DNA of 64,000 nt from NCBI GenBank assembly GCA_047967505.1, contig CM106538.1. One strand, written 5' to 3'. Each line of letters opens with the position of its first letter. Position 1 is the stretch's first letter. Positions 55,270 to 64,000 of this stretch are shown here, one piece after another. The stretch comes from Dipteris shenzhenensis (Eukaryota > Polypodiophyta > Polypodiopsida > Gleicheniales). The notes below the pieces were generated by a model, which was not told the DNA's origin, did not search any database, and was given only the letters and a program-made list of their open reading frames with translations. The translations under genes were made by a program, and so were the position numbers.

Positions 55270-55596
55270 ATTGCATTAATGATACTATTTCCTAAATGTG
55301 CTAATGACAAAATATGAAGAGGGGAGAGGAGAAGAATGGAGGTGAGGAAAGAGGGCATAGCTAGAGAGCACACCACAAATTACTAATTGTACACTAGATT
55401 TAGTTCAAACTGTAGAATATATATAAACCCATTTAGGGTTAGGGTTAGGGCATCTAACCCTTTCCTTTATAGCACTCTATAAGTGTTAGTGCTATTCACA
55501 TATGATCACATGATGTTGAGAATGGTCTCTCAAACCTTCCCTCAAGATGATCATTTTGGGGAATTGAAGAAGGACTGAGCATTACATTCCATCACA
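55270..55596 (-). mobile_element. Putative 3' LTR of copia family B
   Basis: On the minus strand it starts TGTGATGGAATG after an AAAGGGG tract and contains a TATA-like TTTATATATATTC at about 55,420-55,432. The far boundary is not determined. It includes TTTAGGGTTAGGGTTAGGG (plus 55,431-55,449), telomere-like but far too short for a telomere. Confidence 0.45.
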
Positions 55597-55639
55597 CCCC
55601 TTTAATGGGAATGTCCTTCCTCTATGTCAAACTCACATC

Positions 55640-55920
55640 AAACCAAGAGCTTGTCAGTGTTTCTCAAAAATCACTTTATCGAGTGGTTGGTAAAGATGTC
55701 TACAACATTCTCTTTGCTATCACAATGCTACAGTGTGATGTCACCAAGTAAGACTCTTTCTCTGATGAAGTGCTCTCTAACGTCAATGTGCTTTGTTTTG
55801 GAGTGATATACTGGATTCTTGGCCAATGCATAGTCACTGTCATAGTATCCATGCAACCTTGGATGACTTCCTATGTATTCTATTCCAGACTGTCTTGTAC
55901 CTCTTATGTATCTCAAGACT
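55640..55920 (-). pseudogene. Copia B RNase H, internally deleted
   Basis: The frame begins RYIRGTRQSGIEY and HGYYDSDYA (Asp of the first catalytic block), then jumps directly to LAKNPVYHSKTKHIDVREHF and RERVLLGDITL. About 60 residues normally between them are missing. After a stop, VVDIFTNHS matches the terminal DxxTK block. The domain cannot be functional. Confidence 0.8.
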
Positions 55921-56249
55921 CTTTTGGATGCATTCTAGTGAGACTGTTTTAGATTTGCCATAAACTGTGTAAGTGAACTTACTACATAACAAATATCTAG
56001 CCATGTGATAGTCAGATATATAAGAGATCTGATGAGCTACCTATGGTACCTATCACTGACTGTAGACTTTTCTAAATCTTTAGTAAGTTTCAAACTCTGT
56101 TCCATGGGAGTGGCCGCAATCTTGCAATCTGCCATATGCAACTTCTTCAGGAGACTGTCAACATATTTGAGCTAACTCATAAAGGTGTTGTCCGAATCTC
56201 TCCAGAACTCAATTCCAAGACAATAGTGCATAAACTTCCAAGATCTTTC

Positions 56250-56937
56250 ATGTCGAACTCTACATATAAGTCTTGTTTTAGCTTTCTGATGAAGCTATCC
56301 TTGCTTCCTGTCACAATTAGATCATCTACGTAACAAGTGCAATAATAATGTCTTCCCCTTGAACTTTGTAGTAGAGAGTATGATCTGCATTGGACTTCAT
56401 GTATCCTAGATCAGCAAAATACTTGTTGATTCTAATGTACCAACTTTTGGGTGCTTGGTTTAACCCATAGAAACTCTTCTTAAGATGGTAAACCTTATTC
56501 TCCTTTCTTGGCTCAACATAACCTGTTGGTTGTTGCATGTAGACTTCCTCGTATAGGTAACCATTGAGAAATGCATTCTTGACATCGAGTTGATACACAT
56601 TCCATTTGCTGAGTGTCGCTAGCGATATCAATAACTGTATGGAATCCATCTTTGCTACTGGAGCATAAGTCTCATCATGATCTTGACCATATTGCTGTGC
56701 AAATGCTTTTGCAACTAGTCTAGCTTTGTATCTTTGAATACTTCCATCTGGATTATACTTCACTTTGTATACCCATTTGTTTGCTATGGCCTTCTTTCTT
56801 GGTGGAAGGTCACATAATTCCCAAGTATTATTCTTATACAAAGCATCCAATTCATCATTCATAGCGGTTTGCCATTCTAGCTTGTCAATTGCATCTTCGA
56901 AGTACATTGGCTCTTCTGTAGCCATGATGGTAGTCAT
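56250..56937 (-). pseudogene. Copia B reverse transcriptase, frameshifted at YVDD
   Basis: Element polymerase. From 56,937: EWQTAMNDELDALYKNNTWE, NKWVYKVKYNPDGSIQRYKA, RLVAKAF, ETYAPVAKMDSIQLLISLA, QLDVKNAFLNGYLYEEVYMQ, QPTGYVEP, then YGLNQAPKSWYIRIN. All copia RT blocks up to the palm are present. The catalytic YVDD lies just beyond, at about 56,320-56,335, but one base out of frame (YVDDLIVTGSKDSF). The upstream Asp in QLDVKNAF is kept. It is the longest RT in the window. Confidence 0.88.
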
Positions 56938-56999
56938 AAGAGCATAGTTGGTGGTTTCAACCTGAATTGCTTTGCATTTCTAAGCATGATATGTCAATC

Positions 57000-57727
57000 T
57001 GGCTTGAGGTCTGCTTTCCCTAGTAGACCATCTGAGCTGCTGTAGCTCTGCTTGGGGTGTTTCTGGCAATTCAAGCTCTTCATTATCAATCTTTTCCGAG
57101 ATGACTATGAAATCGATGTGTCTATCTCCTGTGTGTTTGAGGTCTTCCATTCTGATTCCTCATCAAAGACTACATCTTTGGAGATAATGACCTTCCGGTT
57201 GATGGGATCATACAACTTGTATGCTTTGCTTTCGTCACTATAGCCATGGCATGATGCATTTGCGTGACTTTGCATCCAATTTCCTGTGATGATCATCATG
57301 TATGTGGGCATATGCTATGCAACCAAATATACAAAGATGCCCAATGTGTGGCTTGTGTCCATTGAATGCTTCATAAGGTGTCATACCCTGAATCGGCTTA
57401 GTAGGAAGCCGATTAAGCAAGTCGTTTGCAGTGGCTATTGCTTTTGCCCAATATTGATTTGGAAGATGCTTCTCGCTAAGCACTATTTGCTAAACTCCCA
57501 TTCTTCCTTTCAACTCTTGCATTCTACTGAGGAGTATCTGTACAAGTGAATTGTCTTCGAATGCCGTGACTTCTACAAAAGTTCATGAATGCTGAAGACA
57601 TGTACTCACCTCCTCTATCTGATCTCATGTCTTTTATCTTTTTGCTTGTCTGGTTTTCTACCATAGCTTTTAATTCTTGAAATCTGGAAAAGATTTTAGA
57701 TTTCTCTTTAGAAAGTAGACCCAACAA
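57000..57727 (-). pseudogene. Copia B integrase core and C-terminal region
   Basis: Blocks in order: MRSDRGGEYMSSAF (second catalytic Asp), a VERKN block (catalytic Glu) directly after a stop near 57,523, KHLPNQYWAKAIATANDLLN, RLPTKPIQGMTPYEAF, GCIAYAHIHDD, then SDESKAYKLYDPINRKVIIS and DVVFDEESEW. The chain is cut by a stop and two frameshifts. It connects to the RT through an acidic linker. Confidence 0.82.
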
Positions 57728-58389
57728 TATCTACTGTAGTCATTGATAAAAGTATAGTGATGAAGTGAACAATTGATGCTGCGGGTTTGGGCATAACCCC
57801 ATGCATTTGTATGTATCAAATCAAGAATACCTCTTGCTTGACAAGAGGTGCTTTTGCCAAAGTTGGTTCGCTTTCGTTTGTTGAAGCAACATGCTTCGCA
57901 AACTTTTCTAAGAAACTGTAGCTTAGGAATCCCAATTTCCATACTCTGATTCATGAGATCTAGCAAGCTCTTGAAATTGACATGACCATATCTCTTGTGC
58001 CATTTTGCAAATAGTGGCATTTGTTGCAGTTGAGCTGACATGGCATGCTTATCTGGTATTGTAGCTAGCATTCTATACAAGCATCCTTCCTTGACTCCTT
58101 TTCCTACTAGCTGAAATCTTTTAGATTTGTCTCTCATAGTGCATTCATCTCCATCAAAGATGACTCCGTAGTTGTGTTCCGTCATTTGACCAACTGACAA
58201 GAGGTTCTTATTGCTAAGCTTCAAAACATAGAGTACATCTTTCACCAACCCTTTCATACCACTTAAATTGTTCATAGGGATAATGTCGGTCCCTTGAATT
58301 GGATTCGGTGTATTATTTGTTGTGTAGATGACATTCTTTTGACCTTCTAATGGTTTCAATTTTATGAACCATTCCTCATGATTTGTCAT
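57670..58389 (-). pseudogene. Copia B protease end, pre-integrase and integrase N-terminus
   Basis: Holds VLYVLKLSNKNLLSVGQMTE (post-protease block), WHKRYGHVNFKSLLDLM with CEACCFNKRKR (integrase HHCC-type zinc-binding region), then LDLIHTNAWGYAQ. In this last block the first catalytic Asp (usual HxD) is Asn, an inactivating change. The protease active site should lie near the 58,389 end; MTNHEEWF follows it in copia proteins, but DSGA itself is not preserved in frame. Confidence 0.82.
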
Positions 58390-58416
58390 ATGAGGTGATG
58401 CATTGTTGCCGATGTA

Positions 58417-59210
58417 TCAAGGATCCTGCTCTGCTTGGTCAACTTGATAGTTGAAATCCTCTTTTGAATTGTAATCAGTGTCTAGGTACACTGTATCAAT
58501 CTTCTGCATTTCCTCATTTGCAAGAAACATATTCCCATGTTCATTTGCAAAATGATTCTGACTAAAATTTCCACCACGATGATTTCCTCTTCTACAAAAA
58601 TTCCCTCGATTGTTGCTGGATTGGCCACCTTGGTCGTACTGCTTCTTGTGGGAATCTCTTTCATAGTGTCCAAACTTATGATAGTAGTTGCACTGAATGT
58701 TTGACACATTGGTGGATGCATTCCCTCATCCTTGGAATCATCCTTGATTGGAATGATATCCTCTTTGCTGATTCTGATGTTGCTGAGGATGATGCTAATG
58801 ATGATTCAAACTTTGCAGATGATGACCACTTCTCTGAAATGATCTACCTCTGCCTTTGCCTCTGCCTCTCCTTCTATCTAAAGCAGTGAATGCCTGATCA
58901 TTAGGATGACCTTTGCATGCATGAATGGCTTCAGTCCTGATTTCTTCACCAAGTAAGATTGACTGAAGTTCTTCTAGTTTTGGAATTTGCCATTGAATGG
59001 CAATACTCTGGACTAGATTCTTGTATCCCTCTCCTAGTCCATTCAGGATGACTTGAACCATTTTTGTTAGATTCTTGGTCTCTCTTGCTGACGGTTTCGC
59101 TGCTGTTGTGGAAAGTCTGGTTGATTTGGTCTCTCAGTGTGATAATCTTGGAAGTGTTCTTTGACTTGTAGAGAGCTGCAAACATATCCCATGCTTCTTT
59201 TGATCTGTTG
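58417..59210 (-). pseudogene. Copia B Gag, N-terminally truncated
   Basis: From about 59,205: SKEAWDMFAALYKSKNTSKI, QINQTF, then (frameshifted) MVQVILNGLGEGYKNLVQSI, a Gly/Arg-rich RRRGRGKGRGRSF, and CNYYHKFGHYERDS. The last is a CCHC knuckle that has lost two of its Cys residues. The first ~90 residues of a normal copia Gag are missing, because family A leader sequence begins at this point. Confidence 0.8.
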
Positions 59211-59215
59211 ACGGA

Positions 59216-59724
59216 ACACAACTTTTGCCTCACACGAGTAGATCTACAAAACTGACGAAAGTGGTATTTGACCACACAGTCACTTCCTAGTGATGATTTT
59301 GCATCAACAGGCAACAAGCATGATTCTTCAACTCCCAATATCTCTGCACACAAGCATACGATGCTATTTCTGCGGTAACTTTTCACCGACCAGCTGAGCA
59401 GTGGTCGCACACCAAAAAACAAGGCCTTTTTTCGAGTGCCTGCGAAGAACTTCCGCCTTCAAAATGGGCTCCAAAATGGCCTTGAATCAGAAAAATAAAG
59501 TCACTCAGGGCTTCACCCTAAGGGCTTCGCCCTGACCCGCAACATATACTGCGCTCTCACCACACCGCGAAGGGCGTCTCAATCTGAGACAGTGCACTCT
59601 TGCACTTTTGGCTGTGCTACCTGCAGAGATTTGCTCCCAAACTTGAAATAGGAAAGCAACACTGGTCCTCTTACCAGGACACCACGAACTTGGTTTGCTT
59701 TCTTGAGCTCCTTACCACGAACAA
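59216..59724 (-). other. Family A leader attached to copia B
   Basis: Closely matches 13,232-13,723 (for example GACGAAAGTGGTATTTG and CAACAGGCAACAAGCATGAT on the plus strand). It carries a small extra inverted stretch AGGGCTTCGCCCT near 59,520-59,532. Confidence 0.88.
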
Positions 59725-59737
59725 GGCTCTGATACCA
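59725..59737 (-). other. Primer-binding site of the chimeric element
   Basis: TGGTATCAGAGCC on the minus strand, as in A1 and A2. Confidence 0.9.
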
Positions 59738-60090
59738 TGTGAAGATAGTGGGAGAGAGGGAAGGAGTCTCACTTGCAGCTTTCTCACATACACAATGGGG
59801 GAATACGCACAAAGGTGGAGGCTGAAAATAGTTTTCCTCTTCTTAGTTGTTGAAAGCCAAAAGAACTCAAGTACAAAGAAATAGAAGAACCCTATATGTG
59901 GATCTCAAACCAAACTCAACTAACTAAGGTGGCATACTAACTGAGCCACAAACTAGAGTAGATAAGGATAGTTGTCATCCAGCTATTATTCGCGGGCGGT
60001 GTACCAACCGCATCTGCAGCTAACAAGTCGGTGACATAAATGCACAACGGTCACCCTGGCATATCACGAGTGGAGCTCGATATCTCAACA
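59738..60090 (-). repeat. 5' LTR, family A, of the chimeric element
   Basis: 353 bp, TGTTGAGATAT...CTTCACA on the minus strand; about as diverged from A1 LTRs as they are from each other. Confidence 0.92.
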
Positions 60091-61600
60091 CCATTGCCAA
60101 CCCACGTTATAGCACCGGCTACTCTAGCAAAGCCTCTTTGTCTATAGCCAGGCTCGACAGCCATATCTAGCTCCTAACATGTGCCGCCTTACAGCTCCAT
60201 ATATGCTCCATATATGTAGCCTAGTCGCTTCCTCAGCCTGAGCGTCCACGAACTAGATTGCACTAGAGAACTGCACCAGAGCAGTAGCTCCAAAAGCAAA
60301 AAAAGAACCTATGCGAGCATTGACTTCACACACAACTCCTTCTCTAGCAACTCTCTGTCTCCACGCTTAGCCTCCTCCATCACCCACACCACCAAAACGC
60401 TGCTTCTCTGCTAGCCCGTGGCTCTAAACGGCACGTAAAGCTCTTTTGGGATAGTTTGGTAAAAGGCTACAAAACGGGTCTAAAGAAGTTGCACCAACTG
60501 TGAGCGCAAGATTTTGATCAAAACATCGATCATGTGTGGAAGTAGATATCATTGACAGTCAAAAGGACTTCATGATCGATAGAGCTTGTAGCAAGCGTGG
60601 TGTGTTTTGGGAGGAGGAGTGCTAGCTCAGCTACGCGGTTGGCAATGAATTACAATACAATTCTCTGTCGATGTTTCCTATAATATGCATACGATTCCGA
60701 GATCTGTTGAGGCAGATCCATTTTTCTAGGTACTTTTCCTGTAACCTCGATCGATGGCAGCTCCTGCAACAAATCAAGGATGCCTCCATGCTACAAACAC
60801 CCATGGTTGTCTTCCTCACGTCGCTTCTCATCTTCATGGACGTCGCCGCCATCACGCTCAGGCCTCAAAGATTTCTTCAAAGTCTTCATTGCTAAGGCTC
60901 CCACAAAAAGCCACGTGGTAGGATAAGGCTGAACTGTGGTTAAGTTAATCCAACCACATTTAACCTTGGTTAGTTGAGTGTGGTCATTGACTGCTGGTTA
61001 ACTTAACTTGGGTAGAATTAACCTTGGTCAGCAAGTAGATAGGGTTGGTCAAGCCAACCTCTGAAGGGTCAATTCACAATACCCATGATTAGGGGTAGGA
61101 TTAGTTAAGTGCCACCTAAGCACAGAGCCCCTTGTTAAGCACAATGTGAGTGCAGCATGTGAACAGCCTCTGCCACATCATCAAGGCCCCCTCTTCTTCA
61201 CAAAAACTTCGACAAGTTGTAACTTCTTGCAATCTAAGAGGAATTTGCACATGCTCCAAAAAGGAAAAGTGATCTCCTTTTCAAGCTCTACGTGCCTATC
61301 AAATAAGAATCATTGTTAGAAATTAGACACTGCCAATATTGAAAGAAATCAATTGGTAAGACCTTTGCAACAAATGACAAATCAAAGCATGAATGTACAC
61401 ATCATTGTCATAAGCATGCCAAAAGCACAAGTGCATGAGATGACCATAGCACGAAGCATGGCATCCACACATAAAGCATTAAGGCACATGGAAGAACAAA
61501 GCATCATGCATCAAGCTACGTCAAGAGAAGAAGAGAATGCCATCGACATCAAGCATTGAGAAGCAACATCCTTTCCACCTACAGCCCATATGTTTGTAAT
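60091..61600. other. No recognised gene
   Basis: Contains ACCTCGATCGATGG at 60,744-60,757, matching the first 11 bases of the palindrome core, and a 74-codon plus frame (60,671-60,895) without a motif. Around 60,940-61,050 TTAACCTTGGTTA-like words recur. Confidence 0.4.
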
Positions 61601-61775
61601 CAAGCCTGACCACCTAAGAGTAGCTATGAAAGCACCCAGGGGAGGTATTAACATGTAAAAACCACACTTGACCACCTTAAGTAGCAATGCAAGCACTAAG
61701 GGGAGGTGATGGATTTGTAACTCACATCTGACCACCTTGCAATAGCCAAAGGATCATGGCACCAAGGGGAGGTGT
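61600..61775 (+). repeat. Three tandem PPT-like modules
   Basis: TGACCACCT...TAGC...AAGCAC...AGGGGAGGT occurs at about 61,604-61,645, 61,667-61,708 and 61,730-61,775, spaced 63 bp. Each ends in AGGGGAGGT; the last runs into TGTTGAGATATGG, a plausible LTR start. Confidence 0.75.
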
Positions 61776-62340
61776 TGAGATATGGTGCCACGAGCACATA
61801 GATTAAAGGGCAAAGGTATGTGATAAGGAATGTATTAAAGTAGCCACCCTAGGATGTGGACTACATGATGTCGAGATGTGGATTGAGGATATCCACAAGG
61901 AGAGATGTGGATGAGAGGATCCCACATGGTTGACTATTCAAAGGGCACTCTCTATATAAGAGGCCTATCATGTATTGTTGATATAGCACATTGGAAAAGA
62001 TTGAGTGTTACATACTTCCTGTCTCTCTCCCCATGGCTTTCCATGTTTGGTTTAATCCTCCATGATCTTTATACTCATTAAGTGATAGATTAGGCTAGTA
62101 CAATCCGCACTTTGTCACATTGCGCTTGTTCTTAGTAAATCCCAAACCCACCATGCTTGTTTTACCTTTTATAGCCACTAGAATTTTGAGCAAGAATCTT
62201 ATTTGTCGCTCTTGTTCGTGATAGTTCTACTCTTAGTTGTAAGAATTCAAATTTGTATTCAACATTCTTCTTGATACTTTCTTCTCGTAAGTCCCTTTCA
62301 TTCTTTTCCTAAGTCAAATCTTATTTGTCGCTCTTGTAAG
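61774..62340 (+). mobile_element. Putative 3' LTR of a plus-strand retrotransposon
   Basis: Starts TGTTGAGATATGG after AAGGGGAGG and has a TATA box, CTATATAAGAGG, at about 61,953. Its first 11 bases match the start of the family A LTR, the rest does not. AATCTTATTTGTCGCTCTTGT is repeated at about 62,197 and 62,317. The right boundary is not defined; no coding part is found to the left. Confidence 0.5.
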
Positions 62341-62344
62341 AATT

Positions 62345-62575
62345 TGACCTCTCTCCCTCTCCTCCCTCTACTCCCTCACTTCTCTCTCCCTGACTCTCTC
62401 TCTCTCTCTCCCTCTACTCCCTCGCTTCTCTCTCCCTCACTCTCTCTCTCTCTCCCTCCCCTCCCTCCTCTCCCCTCTCTCTCCTTCTGCTCCCTCCTCT
62501 CCCCTCCCTCTCTCTTTCTCCCTCTCTCTCCCCTCCCTCCTCTCCCCTCTCTCTCCATTTGCTGCCCTCCCTCCC
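62345..62575. repeat. CT-rich simple sequence
   Basis: CTCTCTCCCTCC-type sequence with CCCTCCTCTCCCCTCTCTCTC units. Ser/Pro/Leu frames on plus and Glu/Arg/Gly frames on minus are artefacts. Confidence 0.9.
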
Positions 62576-64000
62576 CTTCCTTCCTCCCCTCCCCTCCCCC
62601 CCTCCCTCGACCCCTCCATCCCCCCCACTCCCTCCCTCCCCTCCCCTCGTGGAGGGTGCTGACGGCCGCACCAGAACCCCCCCATTCCTCCCTCCCTCGC
62701 CCATGCCCCTGCCCCCCCTCCCCCTCCCTACCCGGCTCCCCTCCCCCCCTCCCCTCCCCTCCCCTCCCTCCCTCCGTCCCTCGACCCCGCCCCCGATCCC
62801 CTCCCCCCCCTCCGCCCCCCCTTCCCTACCCGGCTCCCCTCCCCCCCCTCCCCTCCCGCCCTCCTTGGGGGTCTGGTGGCCGCGGCCGCCAAAACCCCCC
62901 CTTCCCCGTCCCTCCCCTCCCCCCTCCAGGGGGTCCTGGCGGCCGCAGCCGCCAGACCCCCTCGGCCCCCTCCCTCCCCCACCCTCTCCCTCCCCTCCCC
63001 CCTCTAGGGGTCCTGGTGGCTACGGCCGCCAGACACCCCCTGCCCACTCCCTCCTCGGCTGCAACCCCCCCATCCCCTCCCCCCTCCAGGGGGTCTTGGC
63101 GGCTGCGGCCGCCAAACCCCCCCGCCCCCCTCCCTCCCTCGACCCCAACCTTCCCCCCACCCCCTCCCTCCCCTCTCCCCTCCAGGGGTCCTAGCGACCG
63201 CGGCCGCGAGACCCCCCCGCCCCCTCCCTCCCTTGACCCCAACCGCCCCCACCCCCTCCCCCCTCCAGGGGGTTCTAGCGGCCGTGGCCGCCAGACCCCC
63301 CCTGCCCCCTCCCTCCCTTGACCCCAACCCCTCCACCCCCTCCCCCCCCTCCCTCTAGGGGGTCCTGGCGGCCGCGGCCGCAAGACCCCCCCTGCCCCCT
63401 CCCTCCCTCGACCCTGCCCCCGCTCCCCTCCCCCCCCTTCGCCCCCCATCTTCCCTACCCGGCTCCCCTCCCCCCCCCTTCCCCTCCCCTCCCCCCCTCC
63501 TTGGGGGTCTGGCGGCCGTGGCCGCCAGAACCCCCCCCCACCCCGTCCCTCCCCTCCCCCCTCCAAGGGGTCTTGGCGGTCGCGGCTGCCAGACCCCCTC
63601 CCCGCCCTCCCTCCCTCGACCCCAACCCCCCCCACCCCCTCCCTCCCCTCCCCCCTCCAGGGGTCCTGGCGGCCACGGCCGCCAGACCCCCCCCTCCCTC
63701 CCTCGACCCCAACCCCCCCCACCCCCCTGGCGGTTGCAGCCGCCAGACCCCCCCCCTTCCCTCCCTCGACCCCAACCCCCCTCCACCCCCTCCCCTCCCC
63801 CCTCTAGGGTCCTGGCGGCTGTGGCCGCCAGACCCCCCCTCCCTCCCTCGACCCCAACCCCCCTCCAGGGATTCTGGCGGCCGCGGCCGCCAGATGCCCC
63901 CCCTCCCTCCCTCAACCCCAACCCCCCCCCCACCCCCTCCCTCCCCTCCCCCCTCCAGGGGTCTTGGCAGCTGCGGTCGCCAAACCCCCCCTCCCTCCCT
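62576..64000. repeat. C-rich array of GC palindromes
   Basis: About 14 modules of the form GGGGTCCTGGCGGCCGCGGC followed by CGCCAGACCCCCC, starting near 62,870, 62,932, 63,009, 63,094, 63,189, 63,273, 63,362, 63,506, 63,571, 63,662, 63,728, 63,812, 63,871 and 63,961. The idealised core CTGGCGGCCGCGGCCGCCAG is a perfect palindrome. Spacers are CCCCTCCCTCCCTCGACCCC-like. GC content is far above the rest of the window. Long Pro-rich and Gly/Arg-rich frames here are not genes. The array runs off the window end. Confidence 0.9.

Larger units (their letters stand above)
55597..60090 (-). mobile_element. Chimeric Ty1/copia element (family B gag-pol, family A 5' end)
   Basis: Minus strand: the 5' LTR (59,738-60,090), primer-binding site and about 500-bp leader belong to family A. 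From about 59,215 inward the gag, protease/pre-integrase, integrase, RT and RNase H are a different copia lineage. The 3' end has a different polypurine tract (AAAGGGG at 55,597-55,605) and a different putative LTR (TGTGATGGAATG). The N-terminal part of gag is missing at the join. Frameshifts and stops are present in every domain. No target-site duplication could be recognised. Confidence 0.8.

Noticed and set aside
55431-55449. Telomere-like TTTAGGG repeats
   Set aside because: Only about two and a half units, inside a putative LTR; not a telomere or a clear interstitial array.
62344-63933. Proline-rich frame of 325 codons on plus and Gly/Arg-rich frames of up to 298 codons on minus
   Set aside because: They come from C-rich low-complexity DNA with few A/T bases and hence few stops. 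All frames are open at once, and no domain is visible.

Overview
The window reads as nuclear DNA of a land plant, gene-poor and crowded with transposable elements (TEs). The evidence is plant-type Ty3/gypsy, Ty1/copia, CACTA and MULE-like coding remnants, a pentatricopeptide (PPR) fragment, a 3-ketoacyl-CoA synthase (KCS) fragment, GT-AG introns and many microsatellites and decayed tandem repeats. The PPR wording and the MULE/SWIM protein look more like seed-free plants (fern or lycophyte) than crops, but that is inference; the species cannot be fixed from the sequence. I see no intact host gene, no tRNA or rRNA gene and no CRISPR array.

Layout. 1-3.0 kb: dispersed repeat, CA/TG microsatellites and the likely 3' LTR of a minus-strand gypsy element. 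3.0-5.9 kb: that element's broken pol (protease, RT, RNase H and a second plant-type RNase H). 8.0-29.4 kb: a young tandem duplication of a ~10.7 kb unit. Each unit carries a 4.0 kb copia element with TSD, both LTRs, PBS and PPT but no reverse transcriptase, a ~99-bp satellite of about ten copies, an unrecognised 86-codon ORF and a TGCCACATCA-rich tract. 29.4-32.7 kb: a CACTA-type coding region with two introns and a clear right terminus. 34.1-37.2 kb: a decayed MULE-like transposase with AT-hook and SWIM finger. 38.0-38.7 kb: a KCS fragment between two copies of a short repeat. 40.05-41.3 kb: a copia 3' end fused to a PPR fragment. 41.7-49.3 kb: a 25-bp inverted repeat brackets a hairpin, a TGCCAC-rich tract, four copies of a 187-bp repeat, a RING-H2/coiled-coil reading frame with introns, an AT-rich tandem array and two clusters of a perfect palindrome (core ACCTCGATCGAGGT, 16 perfect copies). 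51.9 kb: a foldback. 53.6 kb: a minisatellite. 55.6-60.1 kb: a chimeric copia element whose leader and 5' LTR belong to the 10-kb family while its gag-pol and apparent 3' LTR belong to another. 61.6-62.3 kb: a repeated PPT-like module and an LTR-like segment. 62.3-64.0 kb: a CT-rich tract passing into a C-rich array of imperfect GC palindromes.

How parts relate. The protein-coding pieces are almost all TE-derived and interrupted, so there is no operon-like or pathway logic. The most unusual content is repeat architecture: the dispersed palindrome, its 76-bp higher-order repeat, the GC-palindrome array, and recombinant or gene-capturing elements.
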